Assembly (NCBI GenBank): GCA_001931875.2
Contig: MSJH02000479.1
Coordinates: 113,940 to 177,939, forward strand
Length of the DNA stretch: 64,000 nt
Direction of reading: 5' to 3'
Origin: Byssochlamys sp. IMV 00236
Taxonomy: Eukaryota > Ascomycota > Eurotiomycetes > Eurotiales > Thermoascaceae
How positions within the stretch are numbered: the stretch's first letter is position 1; each line of letters begins with the position of its first letter. A program made the translations under genes and the position numbers. Positions 36,301 to 47,331 of this stretch are shown in pieces. Below the pieces are notes generated by a model. The model saw nothing but the letters and a program-made list of their open reading frames with translations, made no database searches and was not told the origin of the DNA.

Positions 36301-38023
36301 CGCAAAAAGCCACGCCAGACGCAAAGCTTGACCTGCTCATAGACGGAGATCGTGTATGGGGACTTGATACGCTGACTCTTGGCCTGCTGAGCTCGGCGGG
36401 CTTCGACGAACTTCTGGTAGCTTTCGCCGCCGATGGGATATGTTCGCTCGTACTCGTCAATTTCCTTCATCAGCTTGGCATAAGCGTCACTCTTCTTCCA
36501 GGCAGCGGCAAACTCGTCAGGTGTCCTTGGGACAAGGTTCTCGTATCCTGGCTTCACAATTCGCTCAGCGGGACTGGTCAGCGAGGTCAGGAAATCGGCT
36601 GTCGTCTGACGCTCTGGGCACTCATATCCCATGGTGGTGAAGAATTCCTTGGCCTCCTCCGTGCGACCGAAATAGATCTGTCGACCTTCATAGAGGACGG
36701 CCACTTTATCAAAGACCTACAACGACCAGTGTTAGCACGTTGGGGGGGGGGGAGGTCCTCATATCTACGGACGAGAGAAACTCACATCGTAAGCGCTCTG
36801 GGAGGCCTGGTAGATGGCGACACAAGCCGTCGTACCAGCGTATTCAGTGCTCAAGCGCAGTGTTTTACAGAACTCCAACGCGTTGGCACTATCCAGACCT
36901 CTGGTACTGTTGTCCCAGCACTGGATGGGACTTTGGCTGAGGGTAGCCTCCGCGATACTGACACGTTTGCGCTCTCCACCACTGACACCACGGACGAAGT
37001 CGTTACCAACTCTGGTATTGATCGTATGCGACAATCCAAGCATCGCCATCATAACGTCTCGCATGTGTTCTGCATACTGCCTGCGGGTGACCCCAGGGAG
37101 ACGATTTCGCGGGGCGCGAGCCAATGCGGCAAAGGTGAGCGTGTCCCCCACGCTGAGCTGGGGGAAGTGGACATCTGTTTCGGCGGTATAGATAGCTTCA
37201 CCACGGAACTGGCCGCGCATCTGCTTTGCCGAAATACCTGTAGATATGTCAGTTTGCTGCGTTTTTCTCTTCTCCCCCCGACCCATGTAGTTGGCAAACT
37301 TTACCTTGATAGTTCATATACGACGAATCATCCATGTAAATTCCGTTCATCTCTCCAGCAATCGTCTTCAGGAAGGTCGAACATCCACTAGAAAAAAAAA
37401 AAGAGTCAATAAATTGCGGTTCTTCTAAACCAAAGAAGAGTAACGTACCTTCCCGGTCTTCCCAGAACGACGAGCATCTCCCCGCTTTTGATCAAGCCGT
37501 CAAAGTTGCGCAAGATCTGGATCTTCTGCTTGCCCGACCCGGCGATGTTCCGGACGAGCGAGCCCAGCGCAAGAACTGAATTGGCCACATCCTTCTGATA
37601 ATCGGTCGGACTGCCGTATCCGTGCACGCTGAGGTTCTTGAAGGCCAGACCGGCCGTGCGTTGCGGATAGCGTTCCGGGTCGCGGGACTGGATCGCAAAC
37701 AGGGCCTTCATCCAATTCTTCGGTTTGAAGTTGGGGCTGTGCGGATTCAAGGTCGAATCCTCGGGGACATCCAGAAACGGATTTGGCAGGTCCTCTTTGG
37801 TCGAGTACCGGGTCGACTCACGGGTCAATCGCCGTGCCAACTGACTGATGCGCTGCTCCAACTGCTCCTCCTTGTCTTCCTTCTCTTCCAACGCGGTATC
37901 GTCAGTCGACACGCTATTCGCGACTCCACGAACCGCGTCCTCATTGTTCTCTTGATCCCACGGACCAGCGCGCCCCCCGCGCTCCGGGTTGAGATTGGGG
38001 TTGATGGTCCCAAGTAGAGACAT
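33348..38023 (-). CDS. Full-size PDR-type ABC transporter (ABCG)
   Basis: Plasma-membrane drug or lipid exporter of the pleiotropic drug resistance group, topology NBD-TMD-NBD-TMD. Exons: 37449-38023, 37305-37387, 36786-37237, 33348-36716, giving 1,492 aa. Introns are 61, 67 and 69 nt; the last contains a G run. The splices restore the fungal NBD1 Walker A reading [13 protein letters not shown], with Cys where Lys is normal. NBD1 also has [13 protein letters not shown] and a degenerate Walker B with Asn ([12 protein letters not shown]). NBD2 has canonical Walker [13 protein letters not shown], signature [16 protein letters not shown] and Walker [16 protein letters not shown], plus IHQPSA. This mirror-image asymmetry is the PDR hallmark. 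Twelve membrane segments are expected, and long hydrophobic stretches fit. The first ATG of the frame is used ([10 protein letters not shown]). It resembles azole-related exporters, but I cannot name the orthologue. Confidence 0.93.
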
Positions 38024-40783
38024 GGTCAAGTCGAACGAAGGGGGGACACCCCTTGGTAGCTAGAAACGAACACCAAACGTCTCTCACCACTGTACAACGG
38101 ACGACAGAGGGATGGGGAGAGAAATAAGGAGACGGGAATTATTGTCGCAGGTGGTAATCAAGTTGCTCGACGGCATAGGACGGCCGTCGTAGGGTATATA
38201 TCCAGGCAGGGCGAGTTATCAATCACCATGCGACAGTACAGTGTTTCCGGCTCAGCGAATCGGGATGGCCGTAGCAGTAAACCCGGTCGATTGTCAGCAG
38301 CGGCGACATTTAGCTGCTTTAGGTCGTCTAGTTGCAGACAGACGGAACGCCAACGAACCGAGCCAGTGGGTTGTCTGGAACAAAAGTCATAGAGAGAGTA
38401 CAAAGGGCAAACGGGCTAACTAGTTCGACGATGCGATGCTTAATCGGGCAGTTGCACCAGGAGGCGCCAACGATGCTTCGCGTCGCCCGCTGGCAACCTT
38501 GATTGGCTGGCAGGCCGCGCGGAATGCCCCCGCCCGGGGAAAAGTATCCTTTTCGCTCTGGCGGGCACCGGATGCTGCATTCTCCGTTCGCGGGGGGTTT
38601 CTTACCGTATCGGATTCAGGGCCCTCGCGCGTTCCGGGTGGGCCACGCTCTCTGCGACCGCGATCCCGAGCGCCTCACAGGTGCGTTGGGCTCCGTTGAA
38701 CTACTGACTCAGCCAGACTAAGCCTGATGCGTGATAATTCACTGTCAGTGGTATCGGACAGTACCGACAATATTACCATAATACACGGACCGCACTGACC
38801 CATGGAAATATTAATATCAAAAAGTCATATTCTTAAGTGAGTTAATTTCCCGAAACGAGCAATACGAGCCAAACGAGCGGTCCTCTTGGCGCTGGCGGGC
38901 TTCTAGATGTTCGATAGCAGACCGTAGATAGTCTAGATACATGGCGTTTTTCTTGTCGTCGCAGATCATGAGCCACAACGGAGATACTCGCTCGGCTCCG
39001 TACTTGACTCGTGCTTGTCGGCTTCCCAGGCCTCCGTGTAGATAACTTCGATGCTATCTAGTTAACCAGAGAATTAACCTAGCGGTTCGGTTCTACTGAT
39101 CCCCGCGGTCGAAACTCGTCCGCCCCTCTCCTCCGCTCGACCATCCCGATATCTAGTCCGTAGACCAAGACAGGCAACTACAATTATTATTTTCATTATT
39201 ATTATGCAGCAGCCTAACAGCAATCACTACTACTCACTAACTAGGTAGTATCTCGCAATAATCCATGCAGCCATGTCTCAAGGCTCGTAACATCTAATCA
39301 TCACTAGTAAGATGACTATTGTCAGCAGTGTCAGCAGCTTTTCGTCATCTGGGCCCAACCATAAGAGCAACAGCAGCACCGTGAGATTGTCAGACACCAT
39401 AATACATGTTTTAGAGAAACTCTACATCCTCAACCGGTCAAGTTAGCAACTGTAATCCCTACCTAAATAACCTAATATACTTAATTTCCCTATACTCCAT
39501 CGTCGTTGCCAACAAGGCTCCTCTCGCCCGCTGATAATCATCCAGGGAAACAATCTTTCCGGCTCCCGAGGACGCCACCCACCCATTAAAGTTGGCAGAG
39601 CTTGTTTTGTCAGGTGATTCAACAACTTAATAGTAGTAGTTAATACTTTGTAGGAGCCGCTTGCTCATTATGACTACTTCCCGGTTCCGATGGCTTTAAT
39701 CTTTTTTTCTTTTCGAAAGAATCCAGAGTCCGGATGGATGGAGATGGAGTTGCTGCTGAGTCGGCTCCGCGGGGTGAGCGAGGATCGGTTCCGCTCAGCT
39801 GCGGCGGGCTGCACAACACCGACGATGAGTCGCTCTAGTGCTGATCTTGCCTTATGGGACTCAGTTACTAACTTACAAGTCACGGATATGATATATCCTC
39901 GTCCTCCCAAGCTTTATCGGCCACGGTTTCCGCCGCTTATCAGCAGTCACGAGGATGCCTCCAGATGATTTCTGAGCTTTTCCAGACTCCCGCCAAGGTC
40001 CCCCGTTTGCCCGTTTGGCTTAGGTATTCACCGACATTTCGAGAACCTCGTCATTGCCAGCAGCGGTGATGGCTCCTTGCATTGAATGCAATTATGGTAC
40101 ATGCTATCAATGAAGACGGTAGGATTTCTCCGTCTCGACTATTGTAGATGTAGAAATGCACTCGACATACATTATTCACAACTATCCGTCATCCCGCTCG
40201 ACCCCGCCTTTCCACATCTTCTATAATATCTCTTCTCTTGCTATTCCTTCCTCCTTTCTCTCTTCCACCATGCACTACACCCTCTATATCAATGCAGCTT
40301 TGAACTGGAGGTTTGTACATATAAACTCCTTATACATCCTGATGCACCTTCTGCGGAGCATCTATACAGATTTACTTAATCCCTTCATGAATTTCATGGC
40401 AGGCGGCTAGGATTTACCTTGCTGGTCTCCATTACTCATGCGTATAGTACTGAAACAACGACCTCTTGTCGTCGTGCAAGCACGAAAACTATGATCGCGA
40501 CTCCTCGTCTTCTCTGCCCTTATTTCTCTTTACCATGCCTCAGATTGCACGTTGTGGGCTTAATAGAACCAGAGCAATACTCCGTTCTCTGAAGGACATG
40601 GGTTGTCACTATATATCTCACTATATCTCTCGATGACCCATATGGAAGATAGCACCATCAAGCCTCCATGTCTCCTACCCACAGGTGGTATATGATTCAT
40701 CTCCAAAAAAAGAAAACGTAACTATGATTATATCCGATAATCCCAACCAGACTTATGCCCTATCTGGGCCTAGATGGCAAAAT

Positions 40784-41532
40784 TTATAGTTCTTCAACTT
40801 CAACATTGTTGGTGGACAATATTATCTCGTTCGCAACTGCTGCTGTGCCTTTCCCGCTCCCTTTGCTCTCTACAAGTCTCTCGGTGTCTTCTGCATATCG
40901 CCTTCGGCCATTGTCGATGTTCTTTCTACTAATTCTTGCTTGATCATTGAGACCAAAGCCTCTATTGGTCTTGACCGTTTTCTTCACTATCTTCAAAATG
41001 TGTGGAACTAGTCGATGATCGGAACTCAGATCTGTTATGCATATAATCAAGTTAAAATATTGTCTCGGGACACAACGAAAAAAAGTCATGCCGTGGCATA
41101 TGTTGCAGGCAATATTTCAATATCTCCATTCGTAACCCTTATATGTTGCGTATTCAAAGAATTTGCTTCTTCGTCAGAGTTATGAAGATTTAGTAACTCT
41201 TCGTTGCAAACCCTGAACATATGCCACTTATTATTGAGGTGTCCCCCAATCAGACTGTCAAGAGGGATGATTTTGTTCATGCTCTCATTGATAGCTTTAA
41301 TGCAGAAATTCGCATGCCCTAGACGCATTGCGCGGAACTCCAAAAGTTCCAAAAGCCTCTCCTCTGTGCAACTGCCACAGACTGGGAAGATGAAGTCCGC
41401 AAAAAGAACATCCGGGGCAAAGTCATTGAAGTCATGCCCTAATAATCTGGAATCCGGCTCACGGATTACAGAAGAGCAATTCCTGCTATTCAGGACGTTA
41501 TTCCCCTTGAGAAGATAGCAACAATGATCATG
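40784..41532 (-). pseudogene. Decayed or mis-spliced coding fragments, unknown family
   Basis: On the minus strand, 41086-41532 is open for about 149 codons without an upstream ATG. It reads as plausible globular protein: HDFNDFAPDVLFADFIFPVC, ERLLELLEFRAMRLGHANF, KIIPLDSLIGGHLNNKWHMF. It ends TGA, overlapping the ATG of a second open frame of about 100 codons (40784-41089) whose middle reads LVPHILKIVKKTVKTNRGF. In a fungus such an ATGA overlap suggests either one gene with an unrecognised intron or frameshift, or a decayed gene. I found no clear splice pair that joins them in phase. The family is not recognised. The more AT-rich codon use differs from neighbouring genes. Confidence 0.3.
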
Positions 41533-41567
41533 TTAATGTTCGTCCCTGTTGGAAGATATGGATCCAA

Positions 41568-41594
41568 AGGACCCCCATTGGCTATGGGGGTCCT
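41568..41594. repeat. Perfect 11-bp inverted repeat (hairpin)
   Basis: AGGACCCCCAT, a 5-base spacer (tggct), then ATGGGGGTCCT, a perfect stem. It lies immediately upstream of the open frame at 41086-41532. Confidence 0.9.
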
Positions 41595-43219
41595 AATGCT
41601 CCTCACTCCCACGGAAGTTCACAATGTCCAAATGCTGCATTTTATTATTCTGATATCAGGCTGTACTTGAGCGCGCGAAGCCATACAATGATGACATCCA
41701 TCTCTTTCCAGTTATCCTACGCATCGCGTCCCAACTCGGGTCAGACTGAATATTCCTGGCCGGAAATAAATATTTTTCTCCGCATCATTTTCTAAGATGG
41801 CAGAACCATTTTTGACTGTTGCTCTGCCACGTCGTCTCTCTTGCAACTTATTCTTCCATCTTCACTGCGACTTCAGTAGGGACGAACAAAGGCTTTGCGG
41901 GGTGTTTTCGACCTGAGTGACGCAAATTGCAAGGTCAAACACCTCGTCTGCTCGTCTGCTCAGCGGCATCTTATACCACCAGCTCATCCCTCATGGGACA
42001 CCTTCCAAGCCTTTTGTTCCAGTTCACGCGGCCCAGAGACACTTGCAGCAGTAGGCTGGGAACAAGTCATCAGTGGTAATGTTGCCTTCTTATTCGCAAA
42101 TAACAATCGACAATCTCCGCGATTTAAAAACATCTTACCTTGGATAATAAGCAATATATCCTCCTTCGTTACTCATAGGGCCGCCTGATCTGGCTGGCAT
42201 TATATGGCAACGGAGAACATCGGTTACAGATACGGTACAGAAGGGGATGCATCCCAAAGGGATCAAATGCCAACACTCCTATCTCTCTCTCTTCCTCGTC
42301 CAGATCTCTTACTTTACAGATTCTTGATGGCTTTTTTGCCAGTCGACCAAAATTAAGGTTAACAACAATTGCTGCTAAAGTAATATCACCAATTAAAGGT
42401 AAGTTTATTCTGACCACCTAATACTTAATTGAGAATAGTCTTGCTGATCCCCCAGTAGATACCACACTGTATGGATATCTTCCCTCTTATAGATTAGTTG
42501 TTCTTTACTCACATAATTTTGTTACCGGCCAGAAATCAAACCATCATGGGTAAGCTTGCTGCTGATGGTTCTTGAAGTCGCGTGTTTTCCACGGCTAGCT
42601 TCTATCTAAGGGACGTGGCTAATCAATGATGCCTGCCCTGTTTTTTTCGAAAAGAATTCAAATACGGAAGTGAGTGAATCTCTAGTTATAATTACAATTA
42701 TTGCTAATCACGGATTTTTTTTTTTAATTCAATTCAGACCCAAGCGTATGCAACGATTTTACCAGGCGGGCCTATTGCTTCGATACTGAAATAGATATAG
42801 TGCAAATTGTGTAGCCGGAAGGGCCACACAACCCCTGACTGCCCCCGCCGGACCAAAGAGCAGGTATGGCAGGAGAGTTCTGTCCAGTGACTTTGTAATT
42901 CACATCGCTAACTGTATAACAGGGAAAAAAGAGGTATGTTGACAGATATGACGCTGTTGCTACGACGGTAAAAATCATCTGACAATTGTGTGTGGTCTTA
43001 CTTTGTCCAGATGTTGCGAACTTGTAAGTGAGTGAGATCTTATATCTTACTTTAGCAAGGACTGAAAACTCCTACTTATAAATTACAGGGTTCTCTAGAA
43101 GTATAAACTGTCCGGACCAATATCAAAATACTAGCTAACTGATATGGCAATGGTTCAGCATAAACAGAACCTTCTTGCGGTATGCATATTCCAGATAACA
43201 TGATAATGTGTGGGCTAAT

Positions 43220-43372
43220 ATGCGTGTCAGAACGGCAGATGATCATCGCTGGGGGAGTCTGATAAGATCGATCGCGAAACAGCTGATTACCCCGCTTGAA
43301 GATATCACTGTAAGCCAGGTTATACCTGATAAGATACCGCCAAAGGGGACACCTCTACAATTGTGCCTCTAG
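43220..43372 (+). pseudogene. Short coding-like fragment, unknown
   Basis: A 50-codon open frame from an ATG, with amino-acid composition typical of real protein: DDHRWGSLIRSIAKQLI, then LEDITVSQVIPDKIPPKG. It ends at a TAG. No recognised family; it could be the remains of a larger gene or a chance frame. Confidence 0.2.
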
Positions 43373-43627
43373 GAAGTTTATACAACAGTATCTAGTGGAT
43401 CTGAGTGACTTGAACTTTCACGTCATTCAGCAGTAGAAGCCTACGAGAGAGCATGTTTTCGAGATAGAGTGGAAACCAGTTGCGGATATCTGTTGCTATC
43501 AGATTCATGAATACCCGACGCCAACGCTATGCAAGTATTGTATATACATGTACATATTTTTCTCCAGCCACAATCATGAAAAGAAAAGATTCACCGATGC
43601 CACATTGCTCGAGACGCATCAGAAGTA

Positions 43628-45677
43628 TCAAAGTTTAGACGCATGGCTTGCCCGCTTCTTTTGACTGATGTTCTGCCTAGCCGGACGGGTGCCTTTCTTC
43701 CTTTTATCTGAGACTTTCTTTTGGGCGATGAACTCGTAAGCCTCCATCGGAGATCGAGTCCCGACGTGTTTTCCGCGTGGGCTGAAGATCTCGACTCTCG
43801 GAAATCCTTTAGACACCCCCGGTGTCGTTCTGGCTCGGACTTGTGAGGTGAGTTCAAGCCAGCCACATCCTTCAATAAGAATATCTGCTGACAAGACCTT
43901 ATACGGAAGTGGAGGAGGCGGGATACCCTGATCCTCCAGGAGTTTCTTGGCTGACCGGGGAAGATGGCTATCTGTCACATCCCACTTGAGTTCGAAGAAC
44001 CCAGCGGACGATATGGTGGCTTTGGCCTCTTCTTTGATAATGTTCGTGCCAGCGTACGCCCGCGCACCGGCCTGGACCTCGATAGCTTTCTCTGTTCTGG
44101 TAACATGAGCTTCGATAGGCAAGAAGCAAGCGGCCATCACGACATCATCAACATCAACAGGTGTGATTCGGATGAGCCCTCCACCAAGAAGAAGTGATTG
44201 GCCAGGTTTTATGGTGATCCGCTCAGGCTTCACACGCTTGGTCATGATGAGATCCGATTTATATTCTTCACGGACATACTCCTGCAAGCTTTCACGCTCA
44301 AGGCCTGGCAAGTCGATCATCTCTCCCCTGCCGTGTCCGAATGGGATCCGAATTGGTGACACTGTCGTTCCAGGCAGCGACGAAACAATTGGAAGTGTAG
44401 GATATAGATCTTCACGAGGTGCTGGAGGCAACAAACTGTCTTCGTCTGGTAGGGGAAGCTCGTTATTTTGTGCGGAATTGAGGAATTGCTGCGGATCGCG
44501 CTCCAAGAGGTCTGCCAGTTTTTCTAGGTTCTTTGAGTCCTTCGGGAAGCAGACTTCGATGAAGCTGCTCTTCCCTACATTAGCTTTACCCACCACCCAG
44601 ATACCGCCCCCATGTTCTCTGATCTCGTCTTTAACTGACTTTGTCCACCAGCCCCGATGGGCACTGATCATATGGACGTTGCCGAAACGGATATCCTCTT
44701 TATCTTGATTAAGAGCATTGAGCAGCACATCCCGTATGTAGTTCATCTTCGAGTCCACTTGCTCCTTGGTAGCGGCCAGCAAATCTGACCGTGTAATAAT
44801 GAAGCTTATCGTGGTTTGTAGTTTTCCGGAGACATACTTCGTGGTTTTCGCCCTACGATTCTTCGAGCGTTGACCCTGCAGGGAAAGCGCATCGTATATG
44901 TTCGGTATCAGGGACATTGGGAAGTCAGCCGCATCGATGACATGGTAAACGCGATTGCGTCTATGTGGAGATTCGTCGAGCAGCTCGCGGATGGAGTATA
45001 TGGTGGGCGCCGGTGCTGCGACACCTTGGTTATGATGAACGAGGTTATGGCATCTGTCGCAAACCGGCGAGGGTATCGAGGTTTCTTCAGCGTAGCGGCT
45101 GGCATTTGCAACAACCACATCTTCTTTCACTAGAGCACCGTCTATAGTTTCTAGTTAGAGAAAAGACCAATCCAAATAATCAAGGGAAAAGTATGTACTT
45201 ACGGGCAGGTTTAGGTACAGTATTCTCGACCGCTTTTGCTCCAGGCTCGGAAGCAGCATCCTGATTCCCGGTTGAAGTTTCTATCGCAGGCGACAGCAGC
45301 AGTTTATCCTTCTCCTCAGCGAGACGTTTCGTTTTAGTCAAAAGCTTGCGAGTCTCCTTCCTTGTCATGCTATAGTACCCAGGTTCATTCGGGTCTATCG
45401 TCTGAGAATATGCGCCACAGCCTGGGCAACATATCGGGAGCAGCTCCTTATCCAAATCTAGCGGCTTGTTTGGTGGCACTTGAGTTTCTGTCGACACATC
45501 TGACTGTCTCGCAGTAGCTTGGAAATTGCGACGGCTTGCGATTAAAGGTTGACGGGTTAAACGGGGCGTCCTAGTTGACAATGTCGACAGCGGCCGCTGA
45601 AAGGAAGTAGGTAATAAAAGACCGCGAATGTTTGGTCTTATGGACTTTGAAACAATGCATCTGGGGCACAGAAACAT
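43628..45677 (-). CDS. Circularly permuted YqeH/Gep3-type mitochondrial GTPase
   Basis: GTPase of the YqeH group; the fungal member (Gep3/Mtg3) acts in mitochondrial small-subunit ribosome assembly. Exon 1 is 45203-45677, the 52-nt intron 45151-45202, and exon 2 is 43628-45150, giving 665 aa. The splice joins VPKPA to QTIDGALVKEDVV. A Cys4 zinc finger is split by the intron: CCPGCGAYSQTI in exon 1 and CDRCHNLVHHNQG in exon 2. GTPase motifs appear in permuted order G4-G5-G1-G2-G3: FIITRSDL, MISAHRGWW, VVGKANVGKSSF, SLPGTTVSP, MIDLPGLE. The N-terminus (MFLCPRCIVSKSIRPNIRGL, then Arg/Ser/Thr-rich) is a plausible mitochondrial presequence. The C-terminal ~120 residues are basic. The first ATG of the exon is used. 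Confidence 0.9.
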
Positions 45678-46034
45678 GATGTGAAAATGTTGCAGCTCAA
45701 ACAAACCTCCGCGGAGAGCTTGCGGTACTAGAAATCGATAGCTCTCATGGCATGTATCGGCCGCCGTAAGAATTTGGTGCGAGTGGCGAATCAGAACATT
45801 GCCTCGAACTACAGACTATGTTACTGTACTGGTCTTCGGAGCGTTCAGGACATGCAACAACTGTCCGGAAATGTATTCGAGTCTTAAGCAGTTCAATTTG
45901 TCAATTGAATAACGATTCTTTCATTACACACATTACACAATGCAATCTAAAACTTGCTGTACAGTAGAACCCAAATCCCCCGGAAAAAACGCCGTTGCTA
46001 GCCATAGTCATGAAATGCCCAACATATTGTAGAA
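45678..46034. other. Intergenic, GTPase promoter / SDE2 3' side
   Basis: A 357-bp spacer. Both genes are on the minus strand. Nothing beyond promoter and 3' UTR sequence is seen. Confidence 0.55.
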
Positions 46035-46964
46035 TCAAGCTCGTCCCTTTCCTTTACCAGCAGATTCGTCTTCTTCCTTCCCACTCTCTTCGTCGCTGTC
46101 GCTCATGAACTCTTCATCGTCGTCGTCAAAACCGAAGAATTTCCTGGCGACAGGCTTTGGTTGAGGTTCAGACGGGCCTGCTGCGTCCGCTGCCGGCTCT
46201 TCCATATCCTCATCCTCGCTCTCTTCACTCGAACTAGCAGGCGAACCGCTTCCGCTGCCTTCACTAGCACTGGTGCTTGATCCTCCCAGAAGCGCATCAC
46301 GGAGATTGTCTTTCCACATTCCATCCTTCATCGCCTGCAGGACGGCCTCTCGCGCCTTTTCGCTCATCTCATCCTTATCCTCCATCCACTGACCATCGAT
46401 CTTGGCCCTTCCCCCACCATTCTTCAACTCTTCCTCCCGCTTTTCAGCTGCTTCCACGATCGCCTGCCATCGGCGCCTGCGCTCTTCCTTCTCTTTCTTC
46501 TCCATTTCAGGTTTCACGGCAAGGTACTCAGCGAGTGCTTTTGCTTCATTGACGGTGCGCAAGCGTCGTCCATCAAGATTGCGGTTGGATCCATTGTTGT
46601 CGCCTTGGTTGCGCTTTCGCTTGCTAGACATACGGCCACCAGCGGCACGCAGCTGAGAACCGAAACCTCCCTTACCTCCGCACAAAGGGACGGTAAGTCG
46701 TAGTGGCAGAAAGTTCGATACTTTAGTAGAGTCATCGTGTCTGGGGAGGAGCGAGAGTAATGATTCTGAGGATGGAGACAACTGTTTGTTGCTCGTAGTC
46801 GTGAGGATCAAGGACTGAGCGCTCAGAGACGCGGGTAGGTAAGAAGCGATTTTCTCGGTCACATCGGAAATGGTCGATGTCGAAGGCAGAGAGATCGAGA
46901 GTGTCGGTGGTAAGGACAGTCCTGGGAAAGAGGAGAGCAGAACGTTGATTGTTTGCGCCATCAT
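46035..46964 (-). CDS. SDE2: Sde2, ubiquitin-like-fold splicing and genome-stability protein
   Basis: Sde2 is made as a precursor with a ubiquitin-like fold that is cleaved after a GG motif; the C-terminal part then joins the spliceosome or acts at replication forks. Single exon, 309 aa from the ATG at 46964 (a second ATG follows directly). The N-terminal ubiquitin-like region contains QTINVLLSSFPGLSLPPTLS, then SLILTTTSNKQLS. The diagnostic cleavage motif CGGKGGFGSQLRAAGGRMSS follows at about residue 98, with the GG-KGG junction. After it come a basic charged helix (EMEKKEKEERRRRWQAIVEA) and an acidic Ser/Asp/Glu tail. A long open frame upstream lacks an ATG and is the 5' UTR, continuing into the spacer shared with rps10. 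Confidence 0.9.
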   Translation of the reverse strand: MMAQTINVLLSSFPGLSLPPTLSISLPSTSTISDVTEKIASYLPASLSAQSLILTTTSNKQLSPSSESLLSLLPRHDDSTKVSNFLPLRLTVPLCGGKGGFGSQLRAAGGRMSSKRKRNQGDNNGSNRNLDGRRLRTVNEAKALAEYLAVKPEMEKKEKEERRRRWQAIVEAAEKREEELKNGGGRAKIDGQWMEDKDEMSEKAREAVLQAMKDGMWKDNLRDALLGGSSTSASEGSGSGSPASSSEESEDEDMEEPAADAAGPSEPQPKPVARKFFGFDDDDEEFMSDSDEESGKEEDESAGKGKGRA

Positions 46965-47331
46965 AGCGGTTGATCCTGCCTTGGCAGGTAGCGTGTATTT
47001 AGCAGAGGTATTCTTGTGTATGTGTACACGGACGTGACCGCGAGTGATTATGCCACCAACGCTGTCTTCGTCGTGGTGATGCGGAGTTGATAAGATCGTC
47101 TGGAGGCGAGAGTGACGGAGATCTGAGTCTTGGCGCGGCTGGAACCATATCACGTGATCGTATCCATATCAGGACTAGCCTGCAGATTAGGGTCCTTACC
47201 CTAGCAGAGCGATCGATCAATATCGCACTTTTACTTGATAGCTTCGCTCCGTCTACAACCAAACCCGTCAACCAAATCATCCCCTAGCGTTGTCTGAGCG
47301 ATTCCCCGAATAACGCCAGGAACTCGCGACA
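46965..47331. promoter_or_regulatory. Divergent promoter, SDE2 / RPS10
   Basis: A 367-bp spacer between two divergent starts. No specific element identified by eye. Confidence 0.5.

Larger units (their letters stand above)
38024..43627. other. 5.6-kb gene-poor region with decayed coding fragments
   Basis: Between the ABC transporter start and the GTPase stop I find no intact gene. The first ~1 kb is GC-balanced and includes the transporter promoter. From about 39 kb it becomes more AT-rich. Coding-like fragments are listed separately at 40784-41532 and 43220-43372. An 11-bp inverted repeat lies at 41568-41594. Other open frames are short, with low-complexity or unmatched translations. Confidence 0.5.

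Noticed and set aside
38430..38721. GC-rich frames upstream of the ABC transporter
   Set aside because: They are probably the transporter promoter region. Frames on the + strand have no family resemblance.
41895..42417. Frames on both strands at 41,895-42,417
   Set aside because: Both translations are short and neither shows a family motif. The minus frame begins with GTG, not ATG, and no good splice site connects it to the fragments downstream.
46965..47153. Longer Sde2 reading beginning IWFQPRQDSDLR
   Set aside because: It has no ATG until 46964 and is unlike other Sde2 N-termini; it is 5' UTR.
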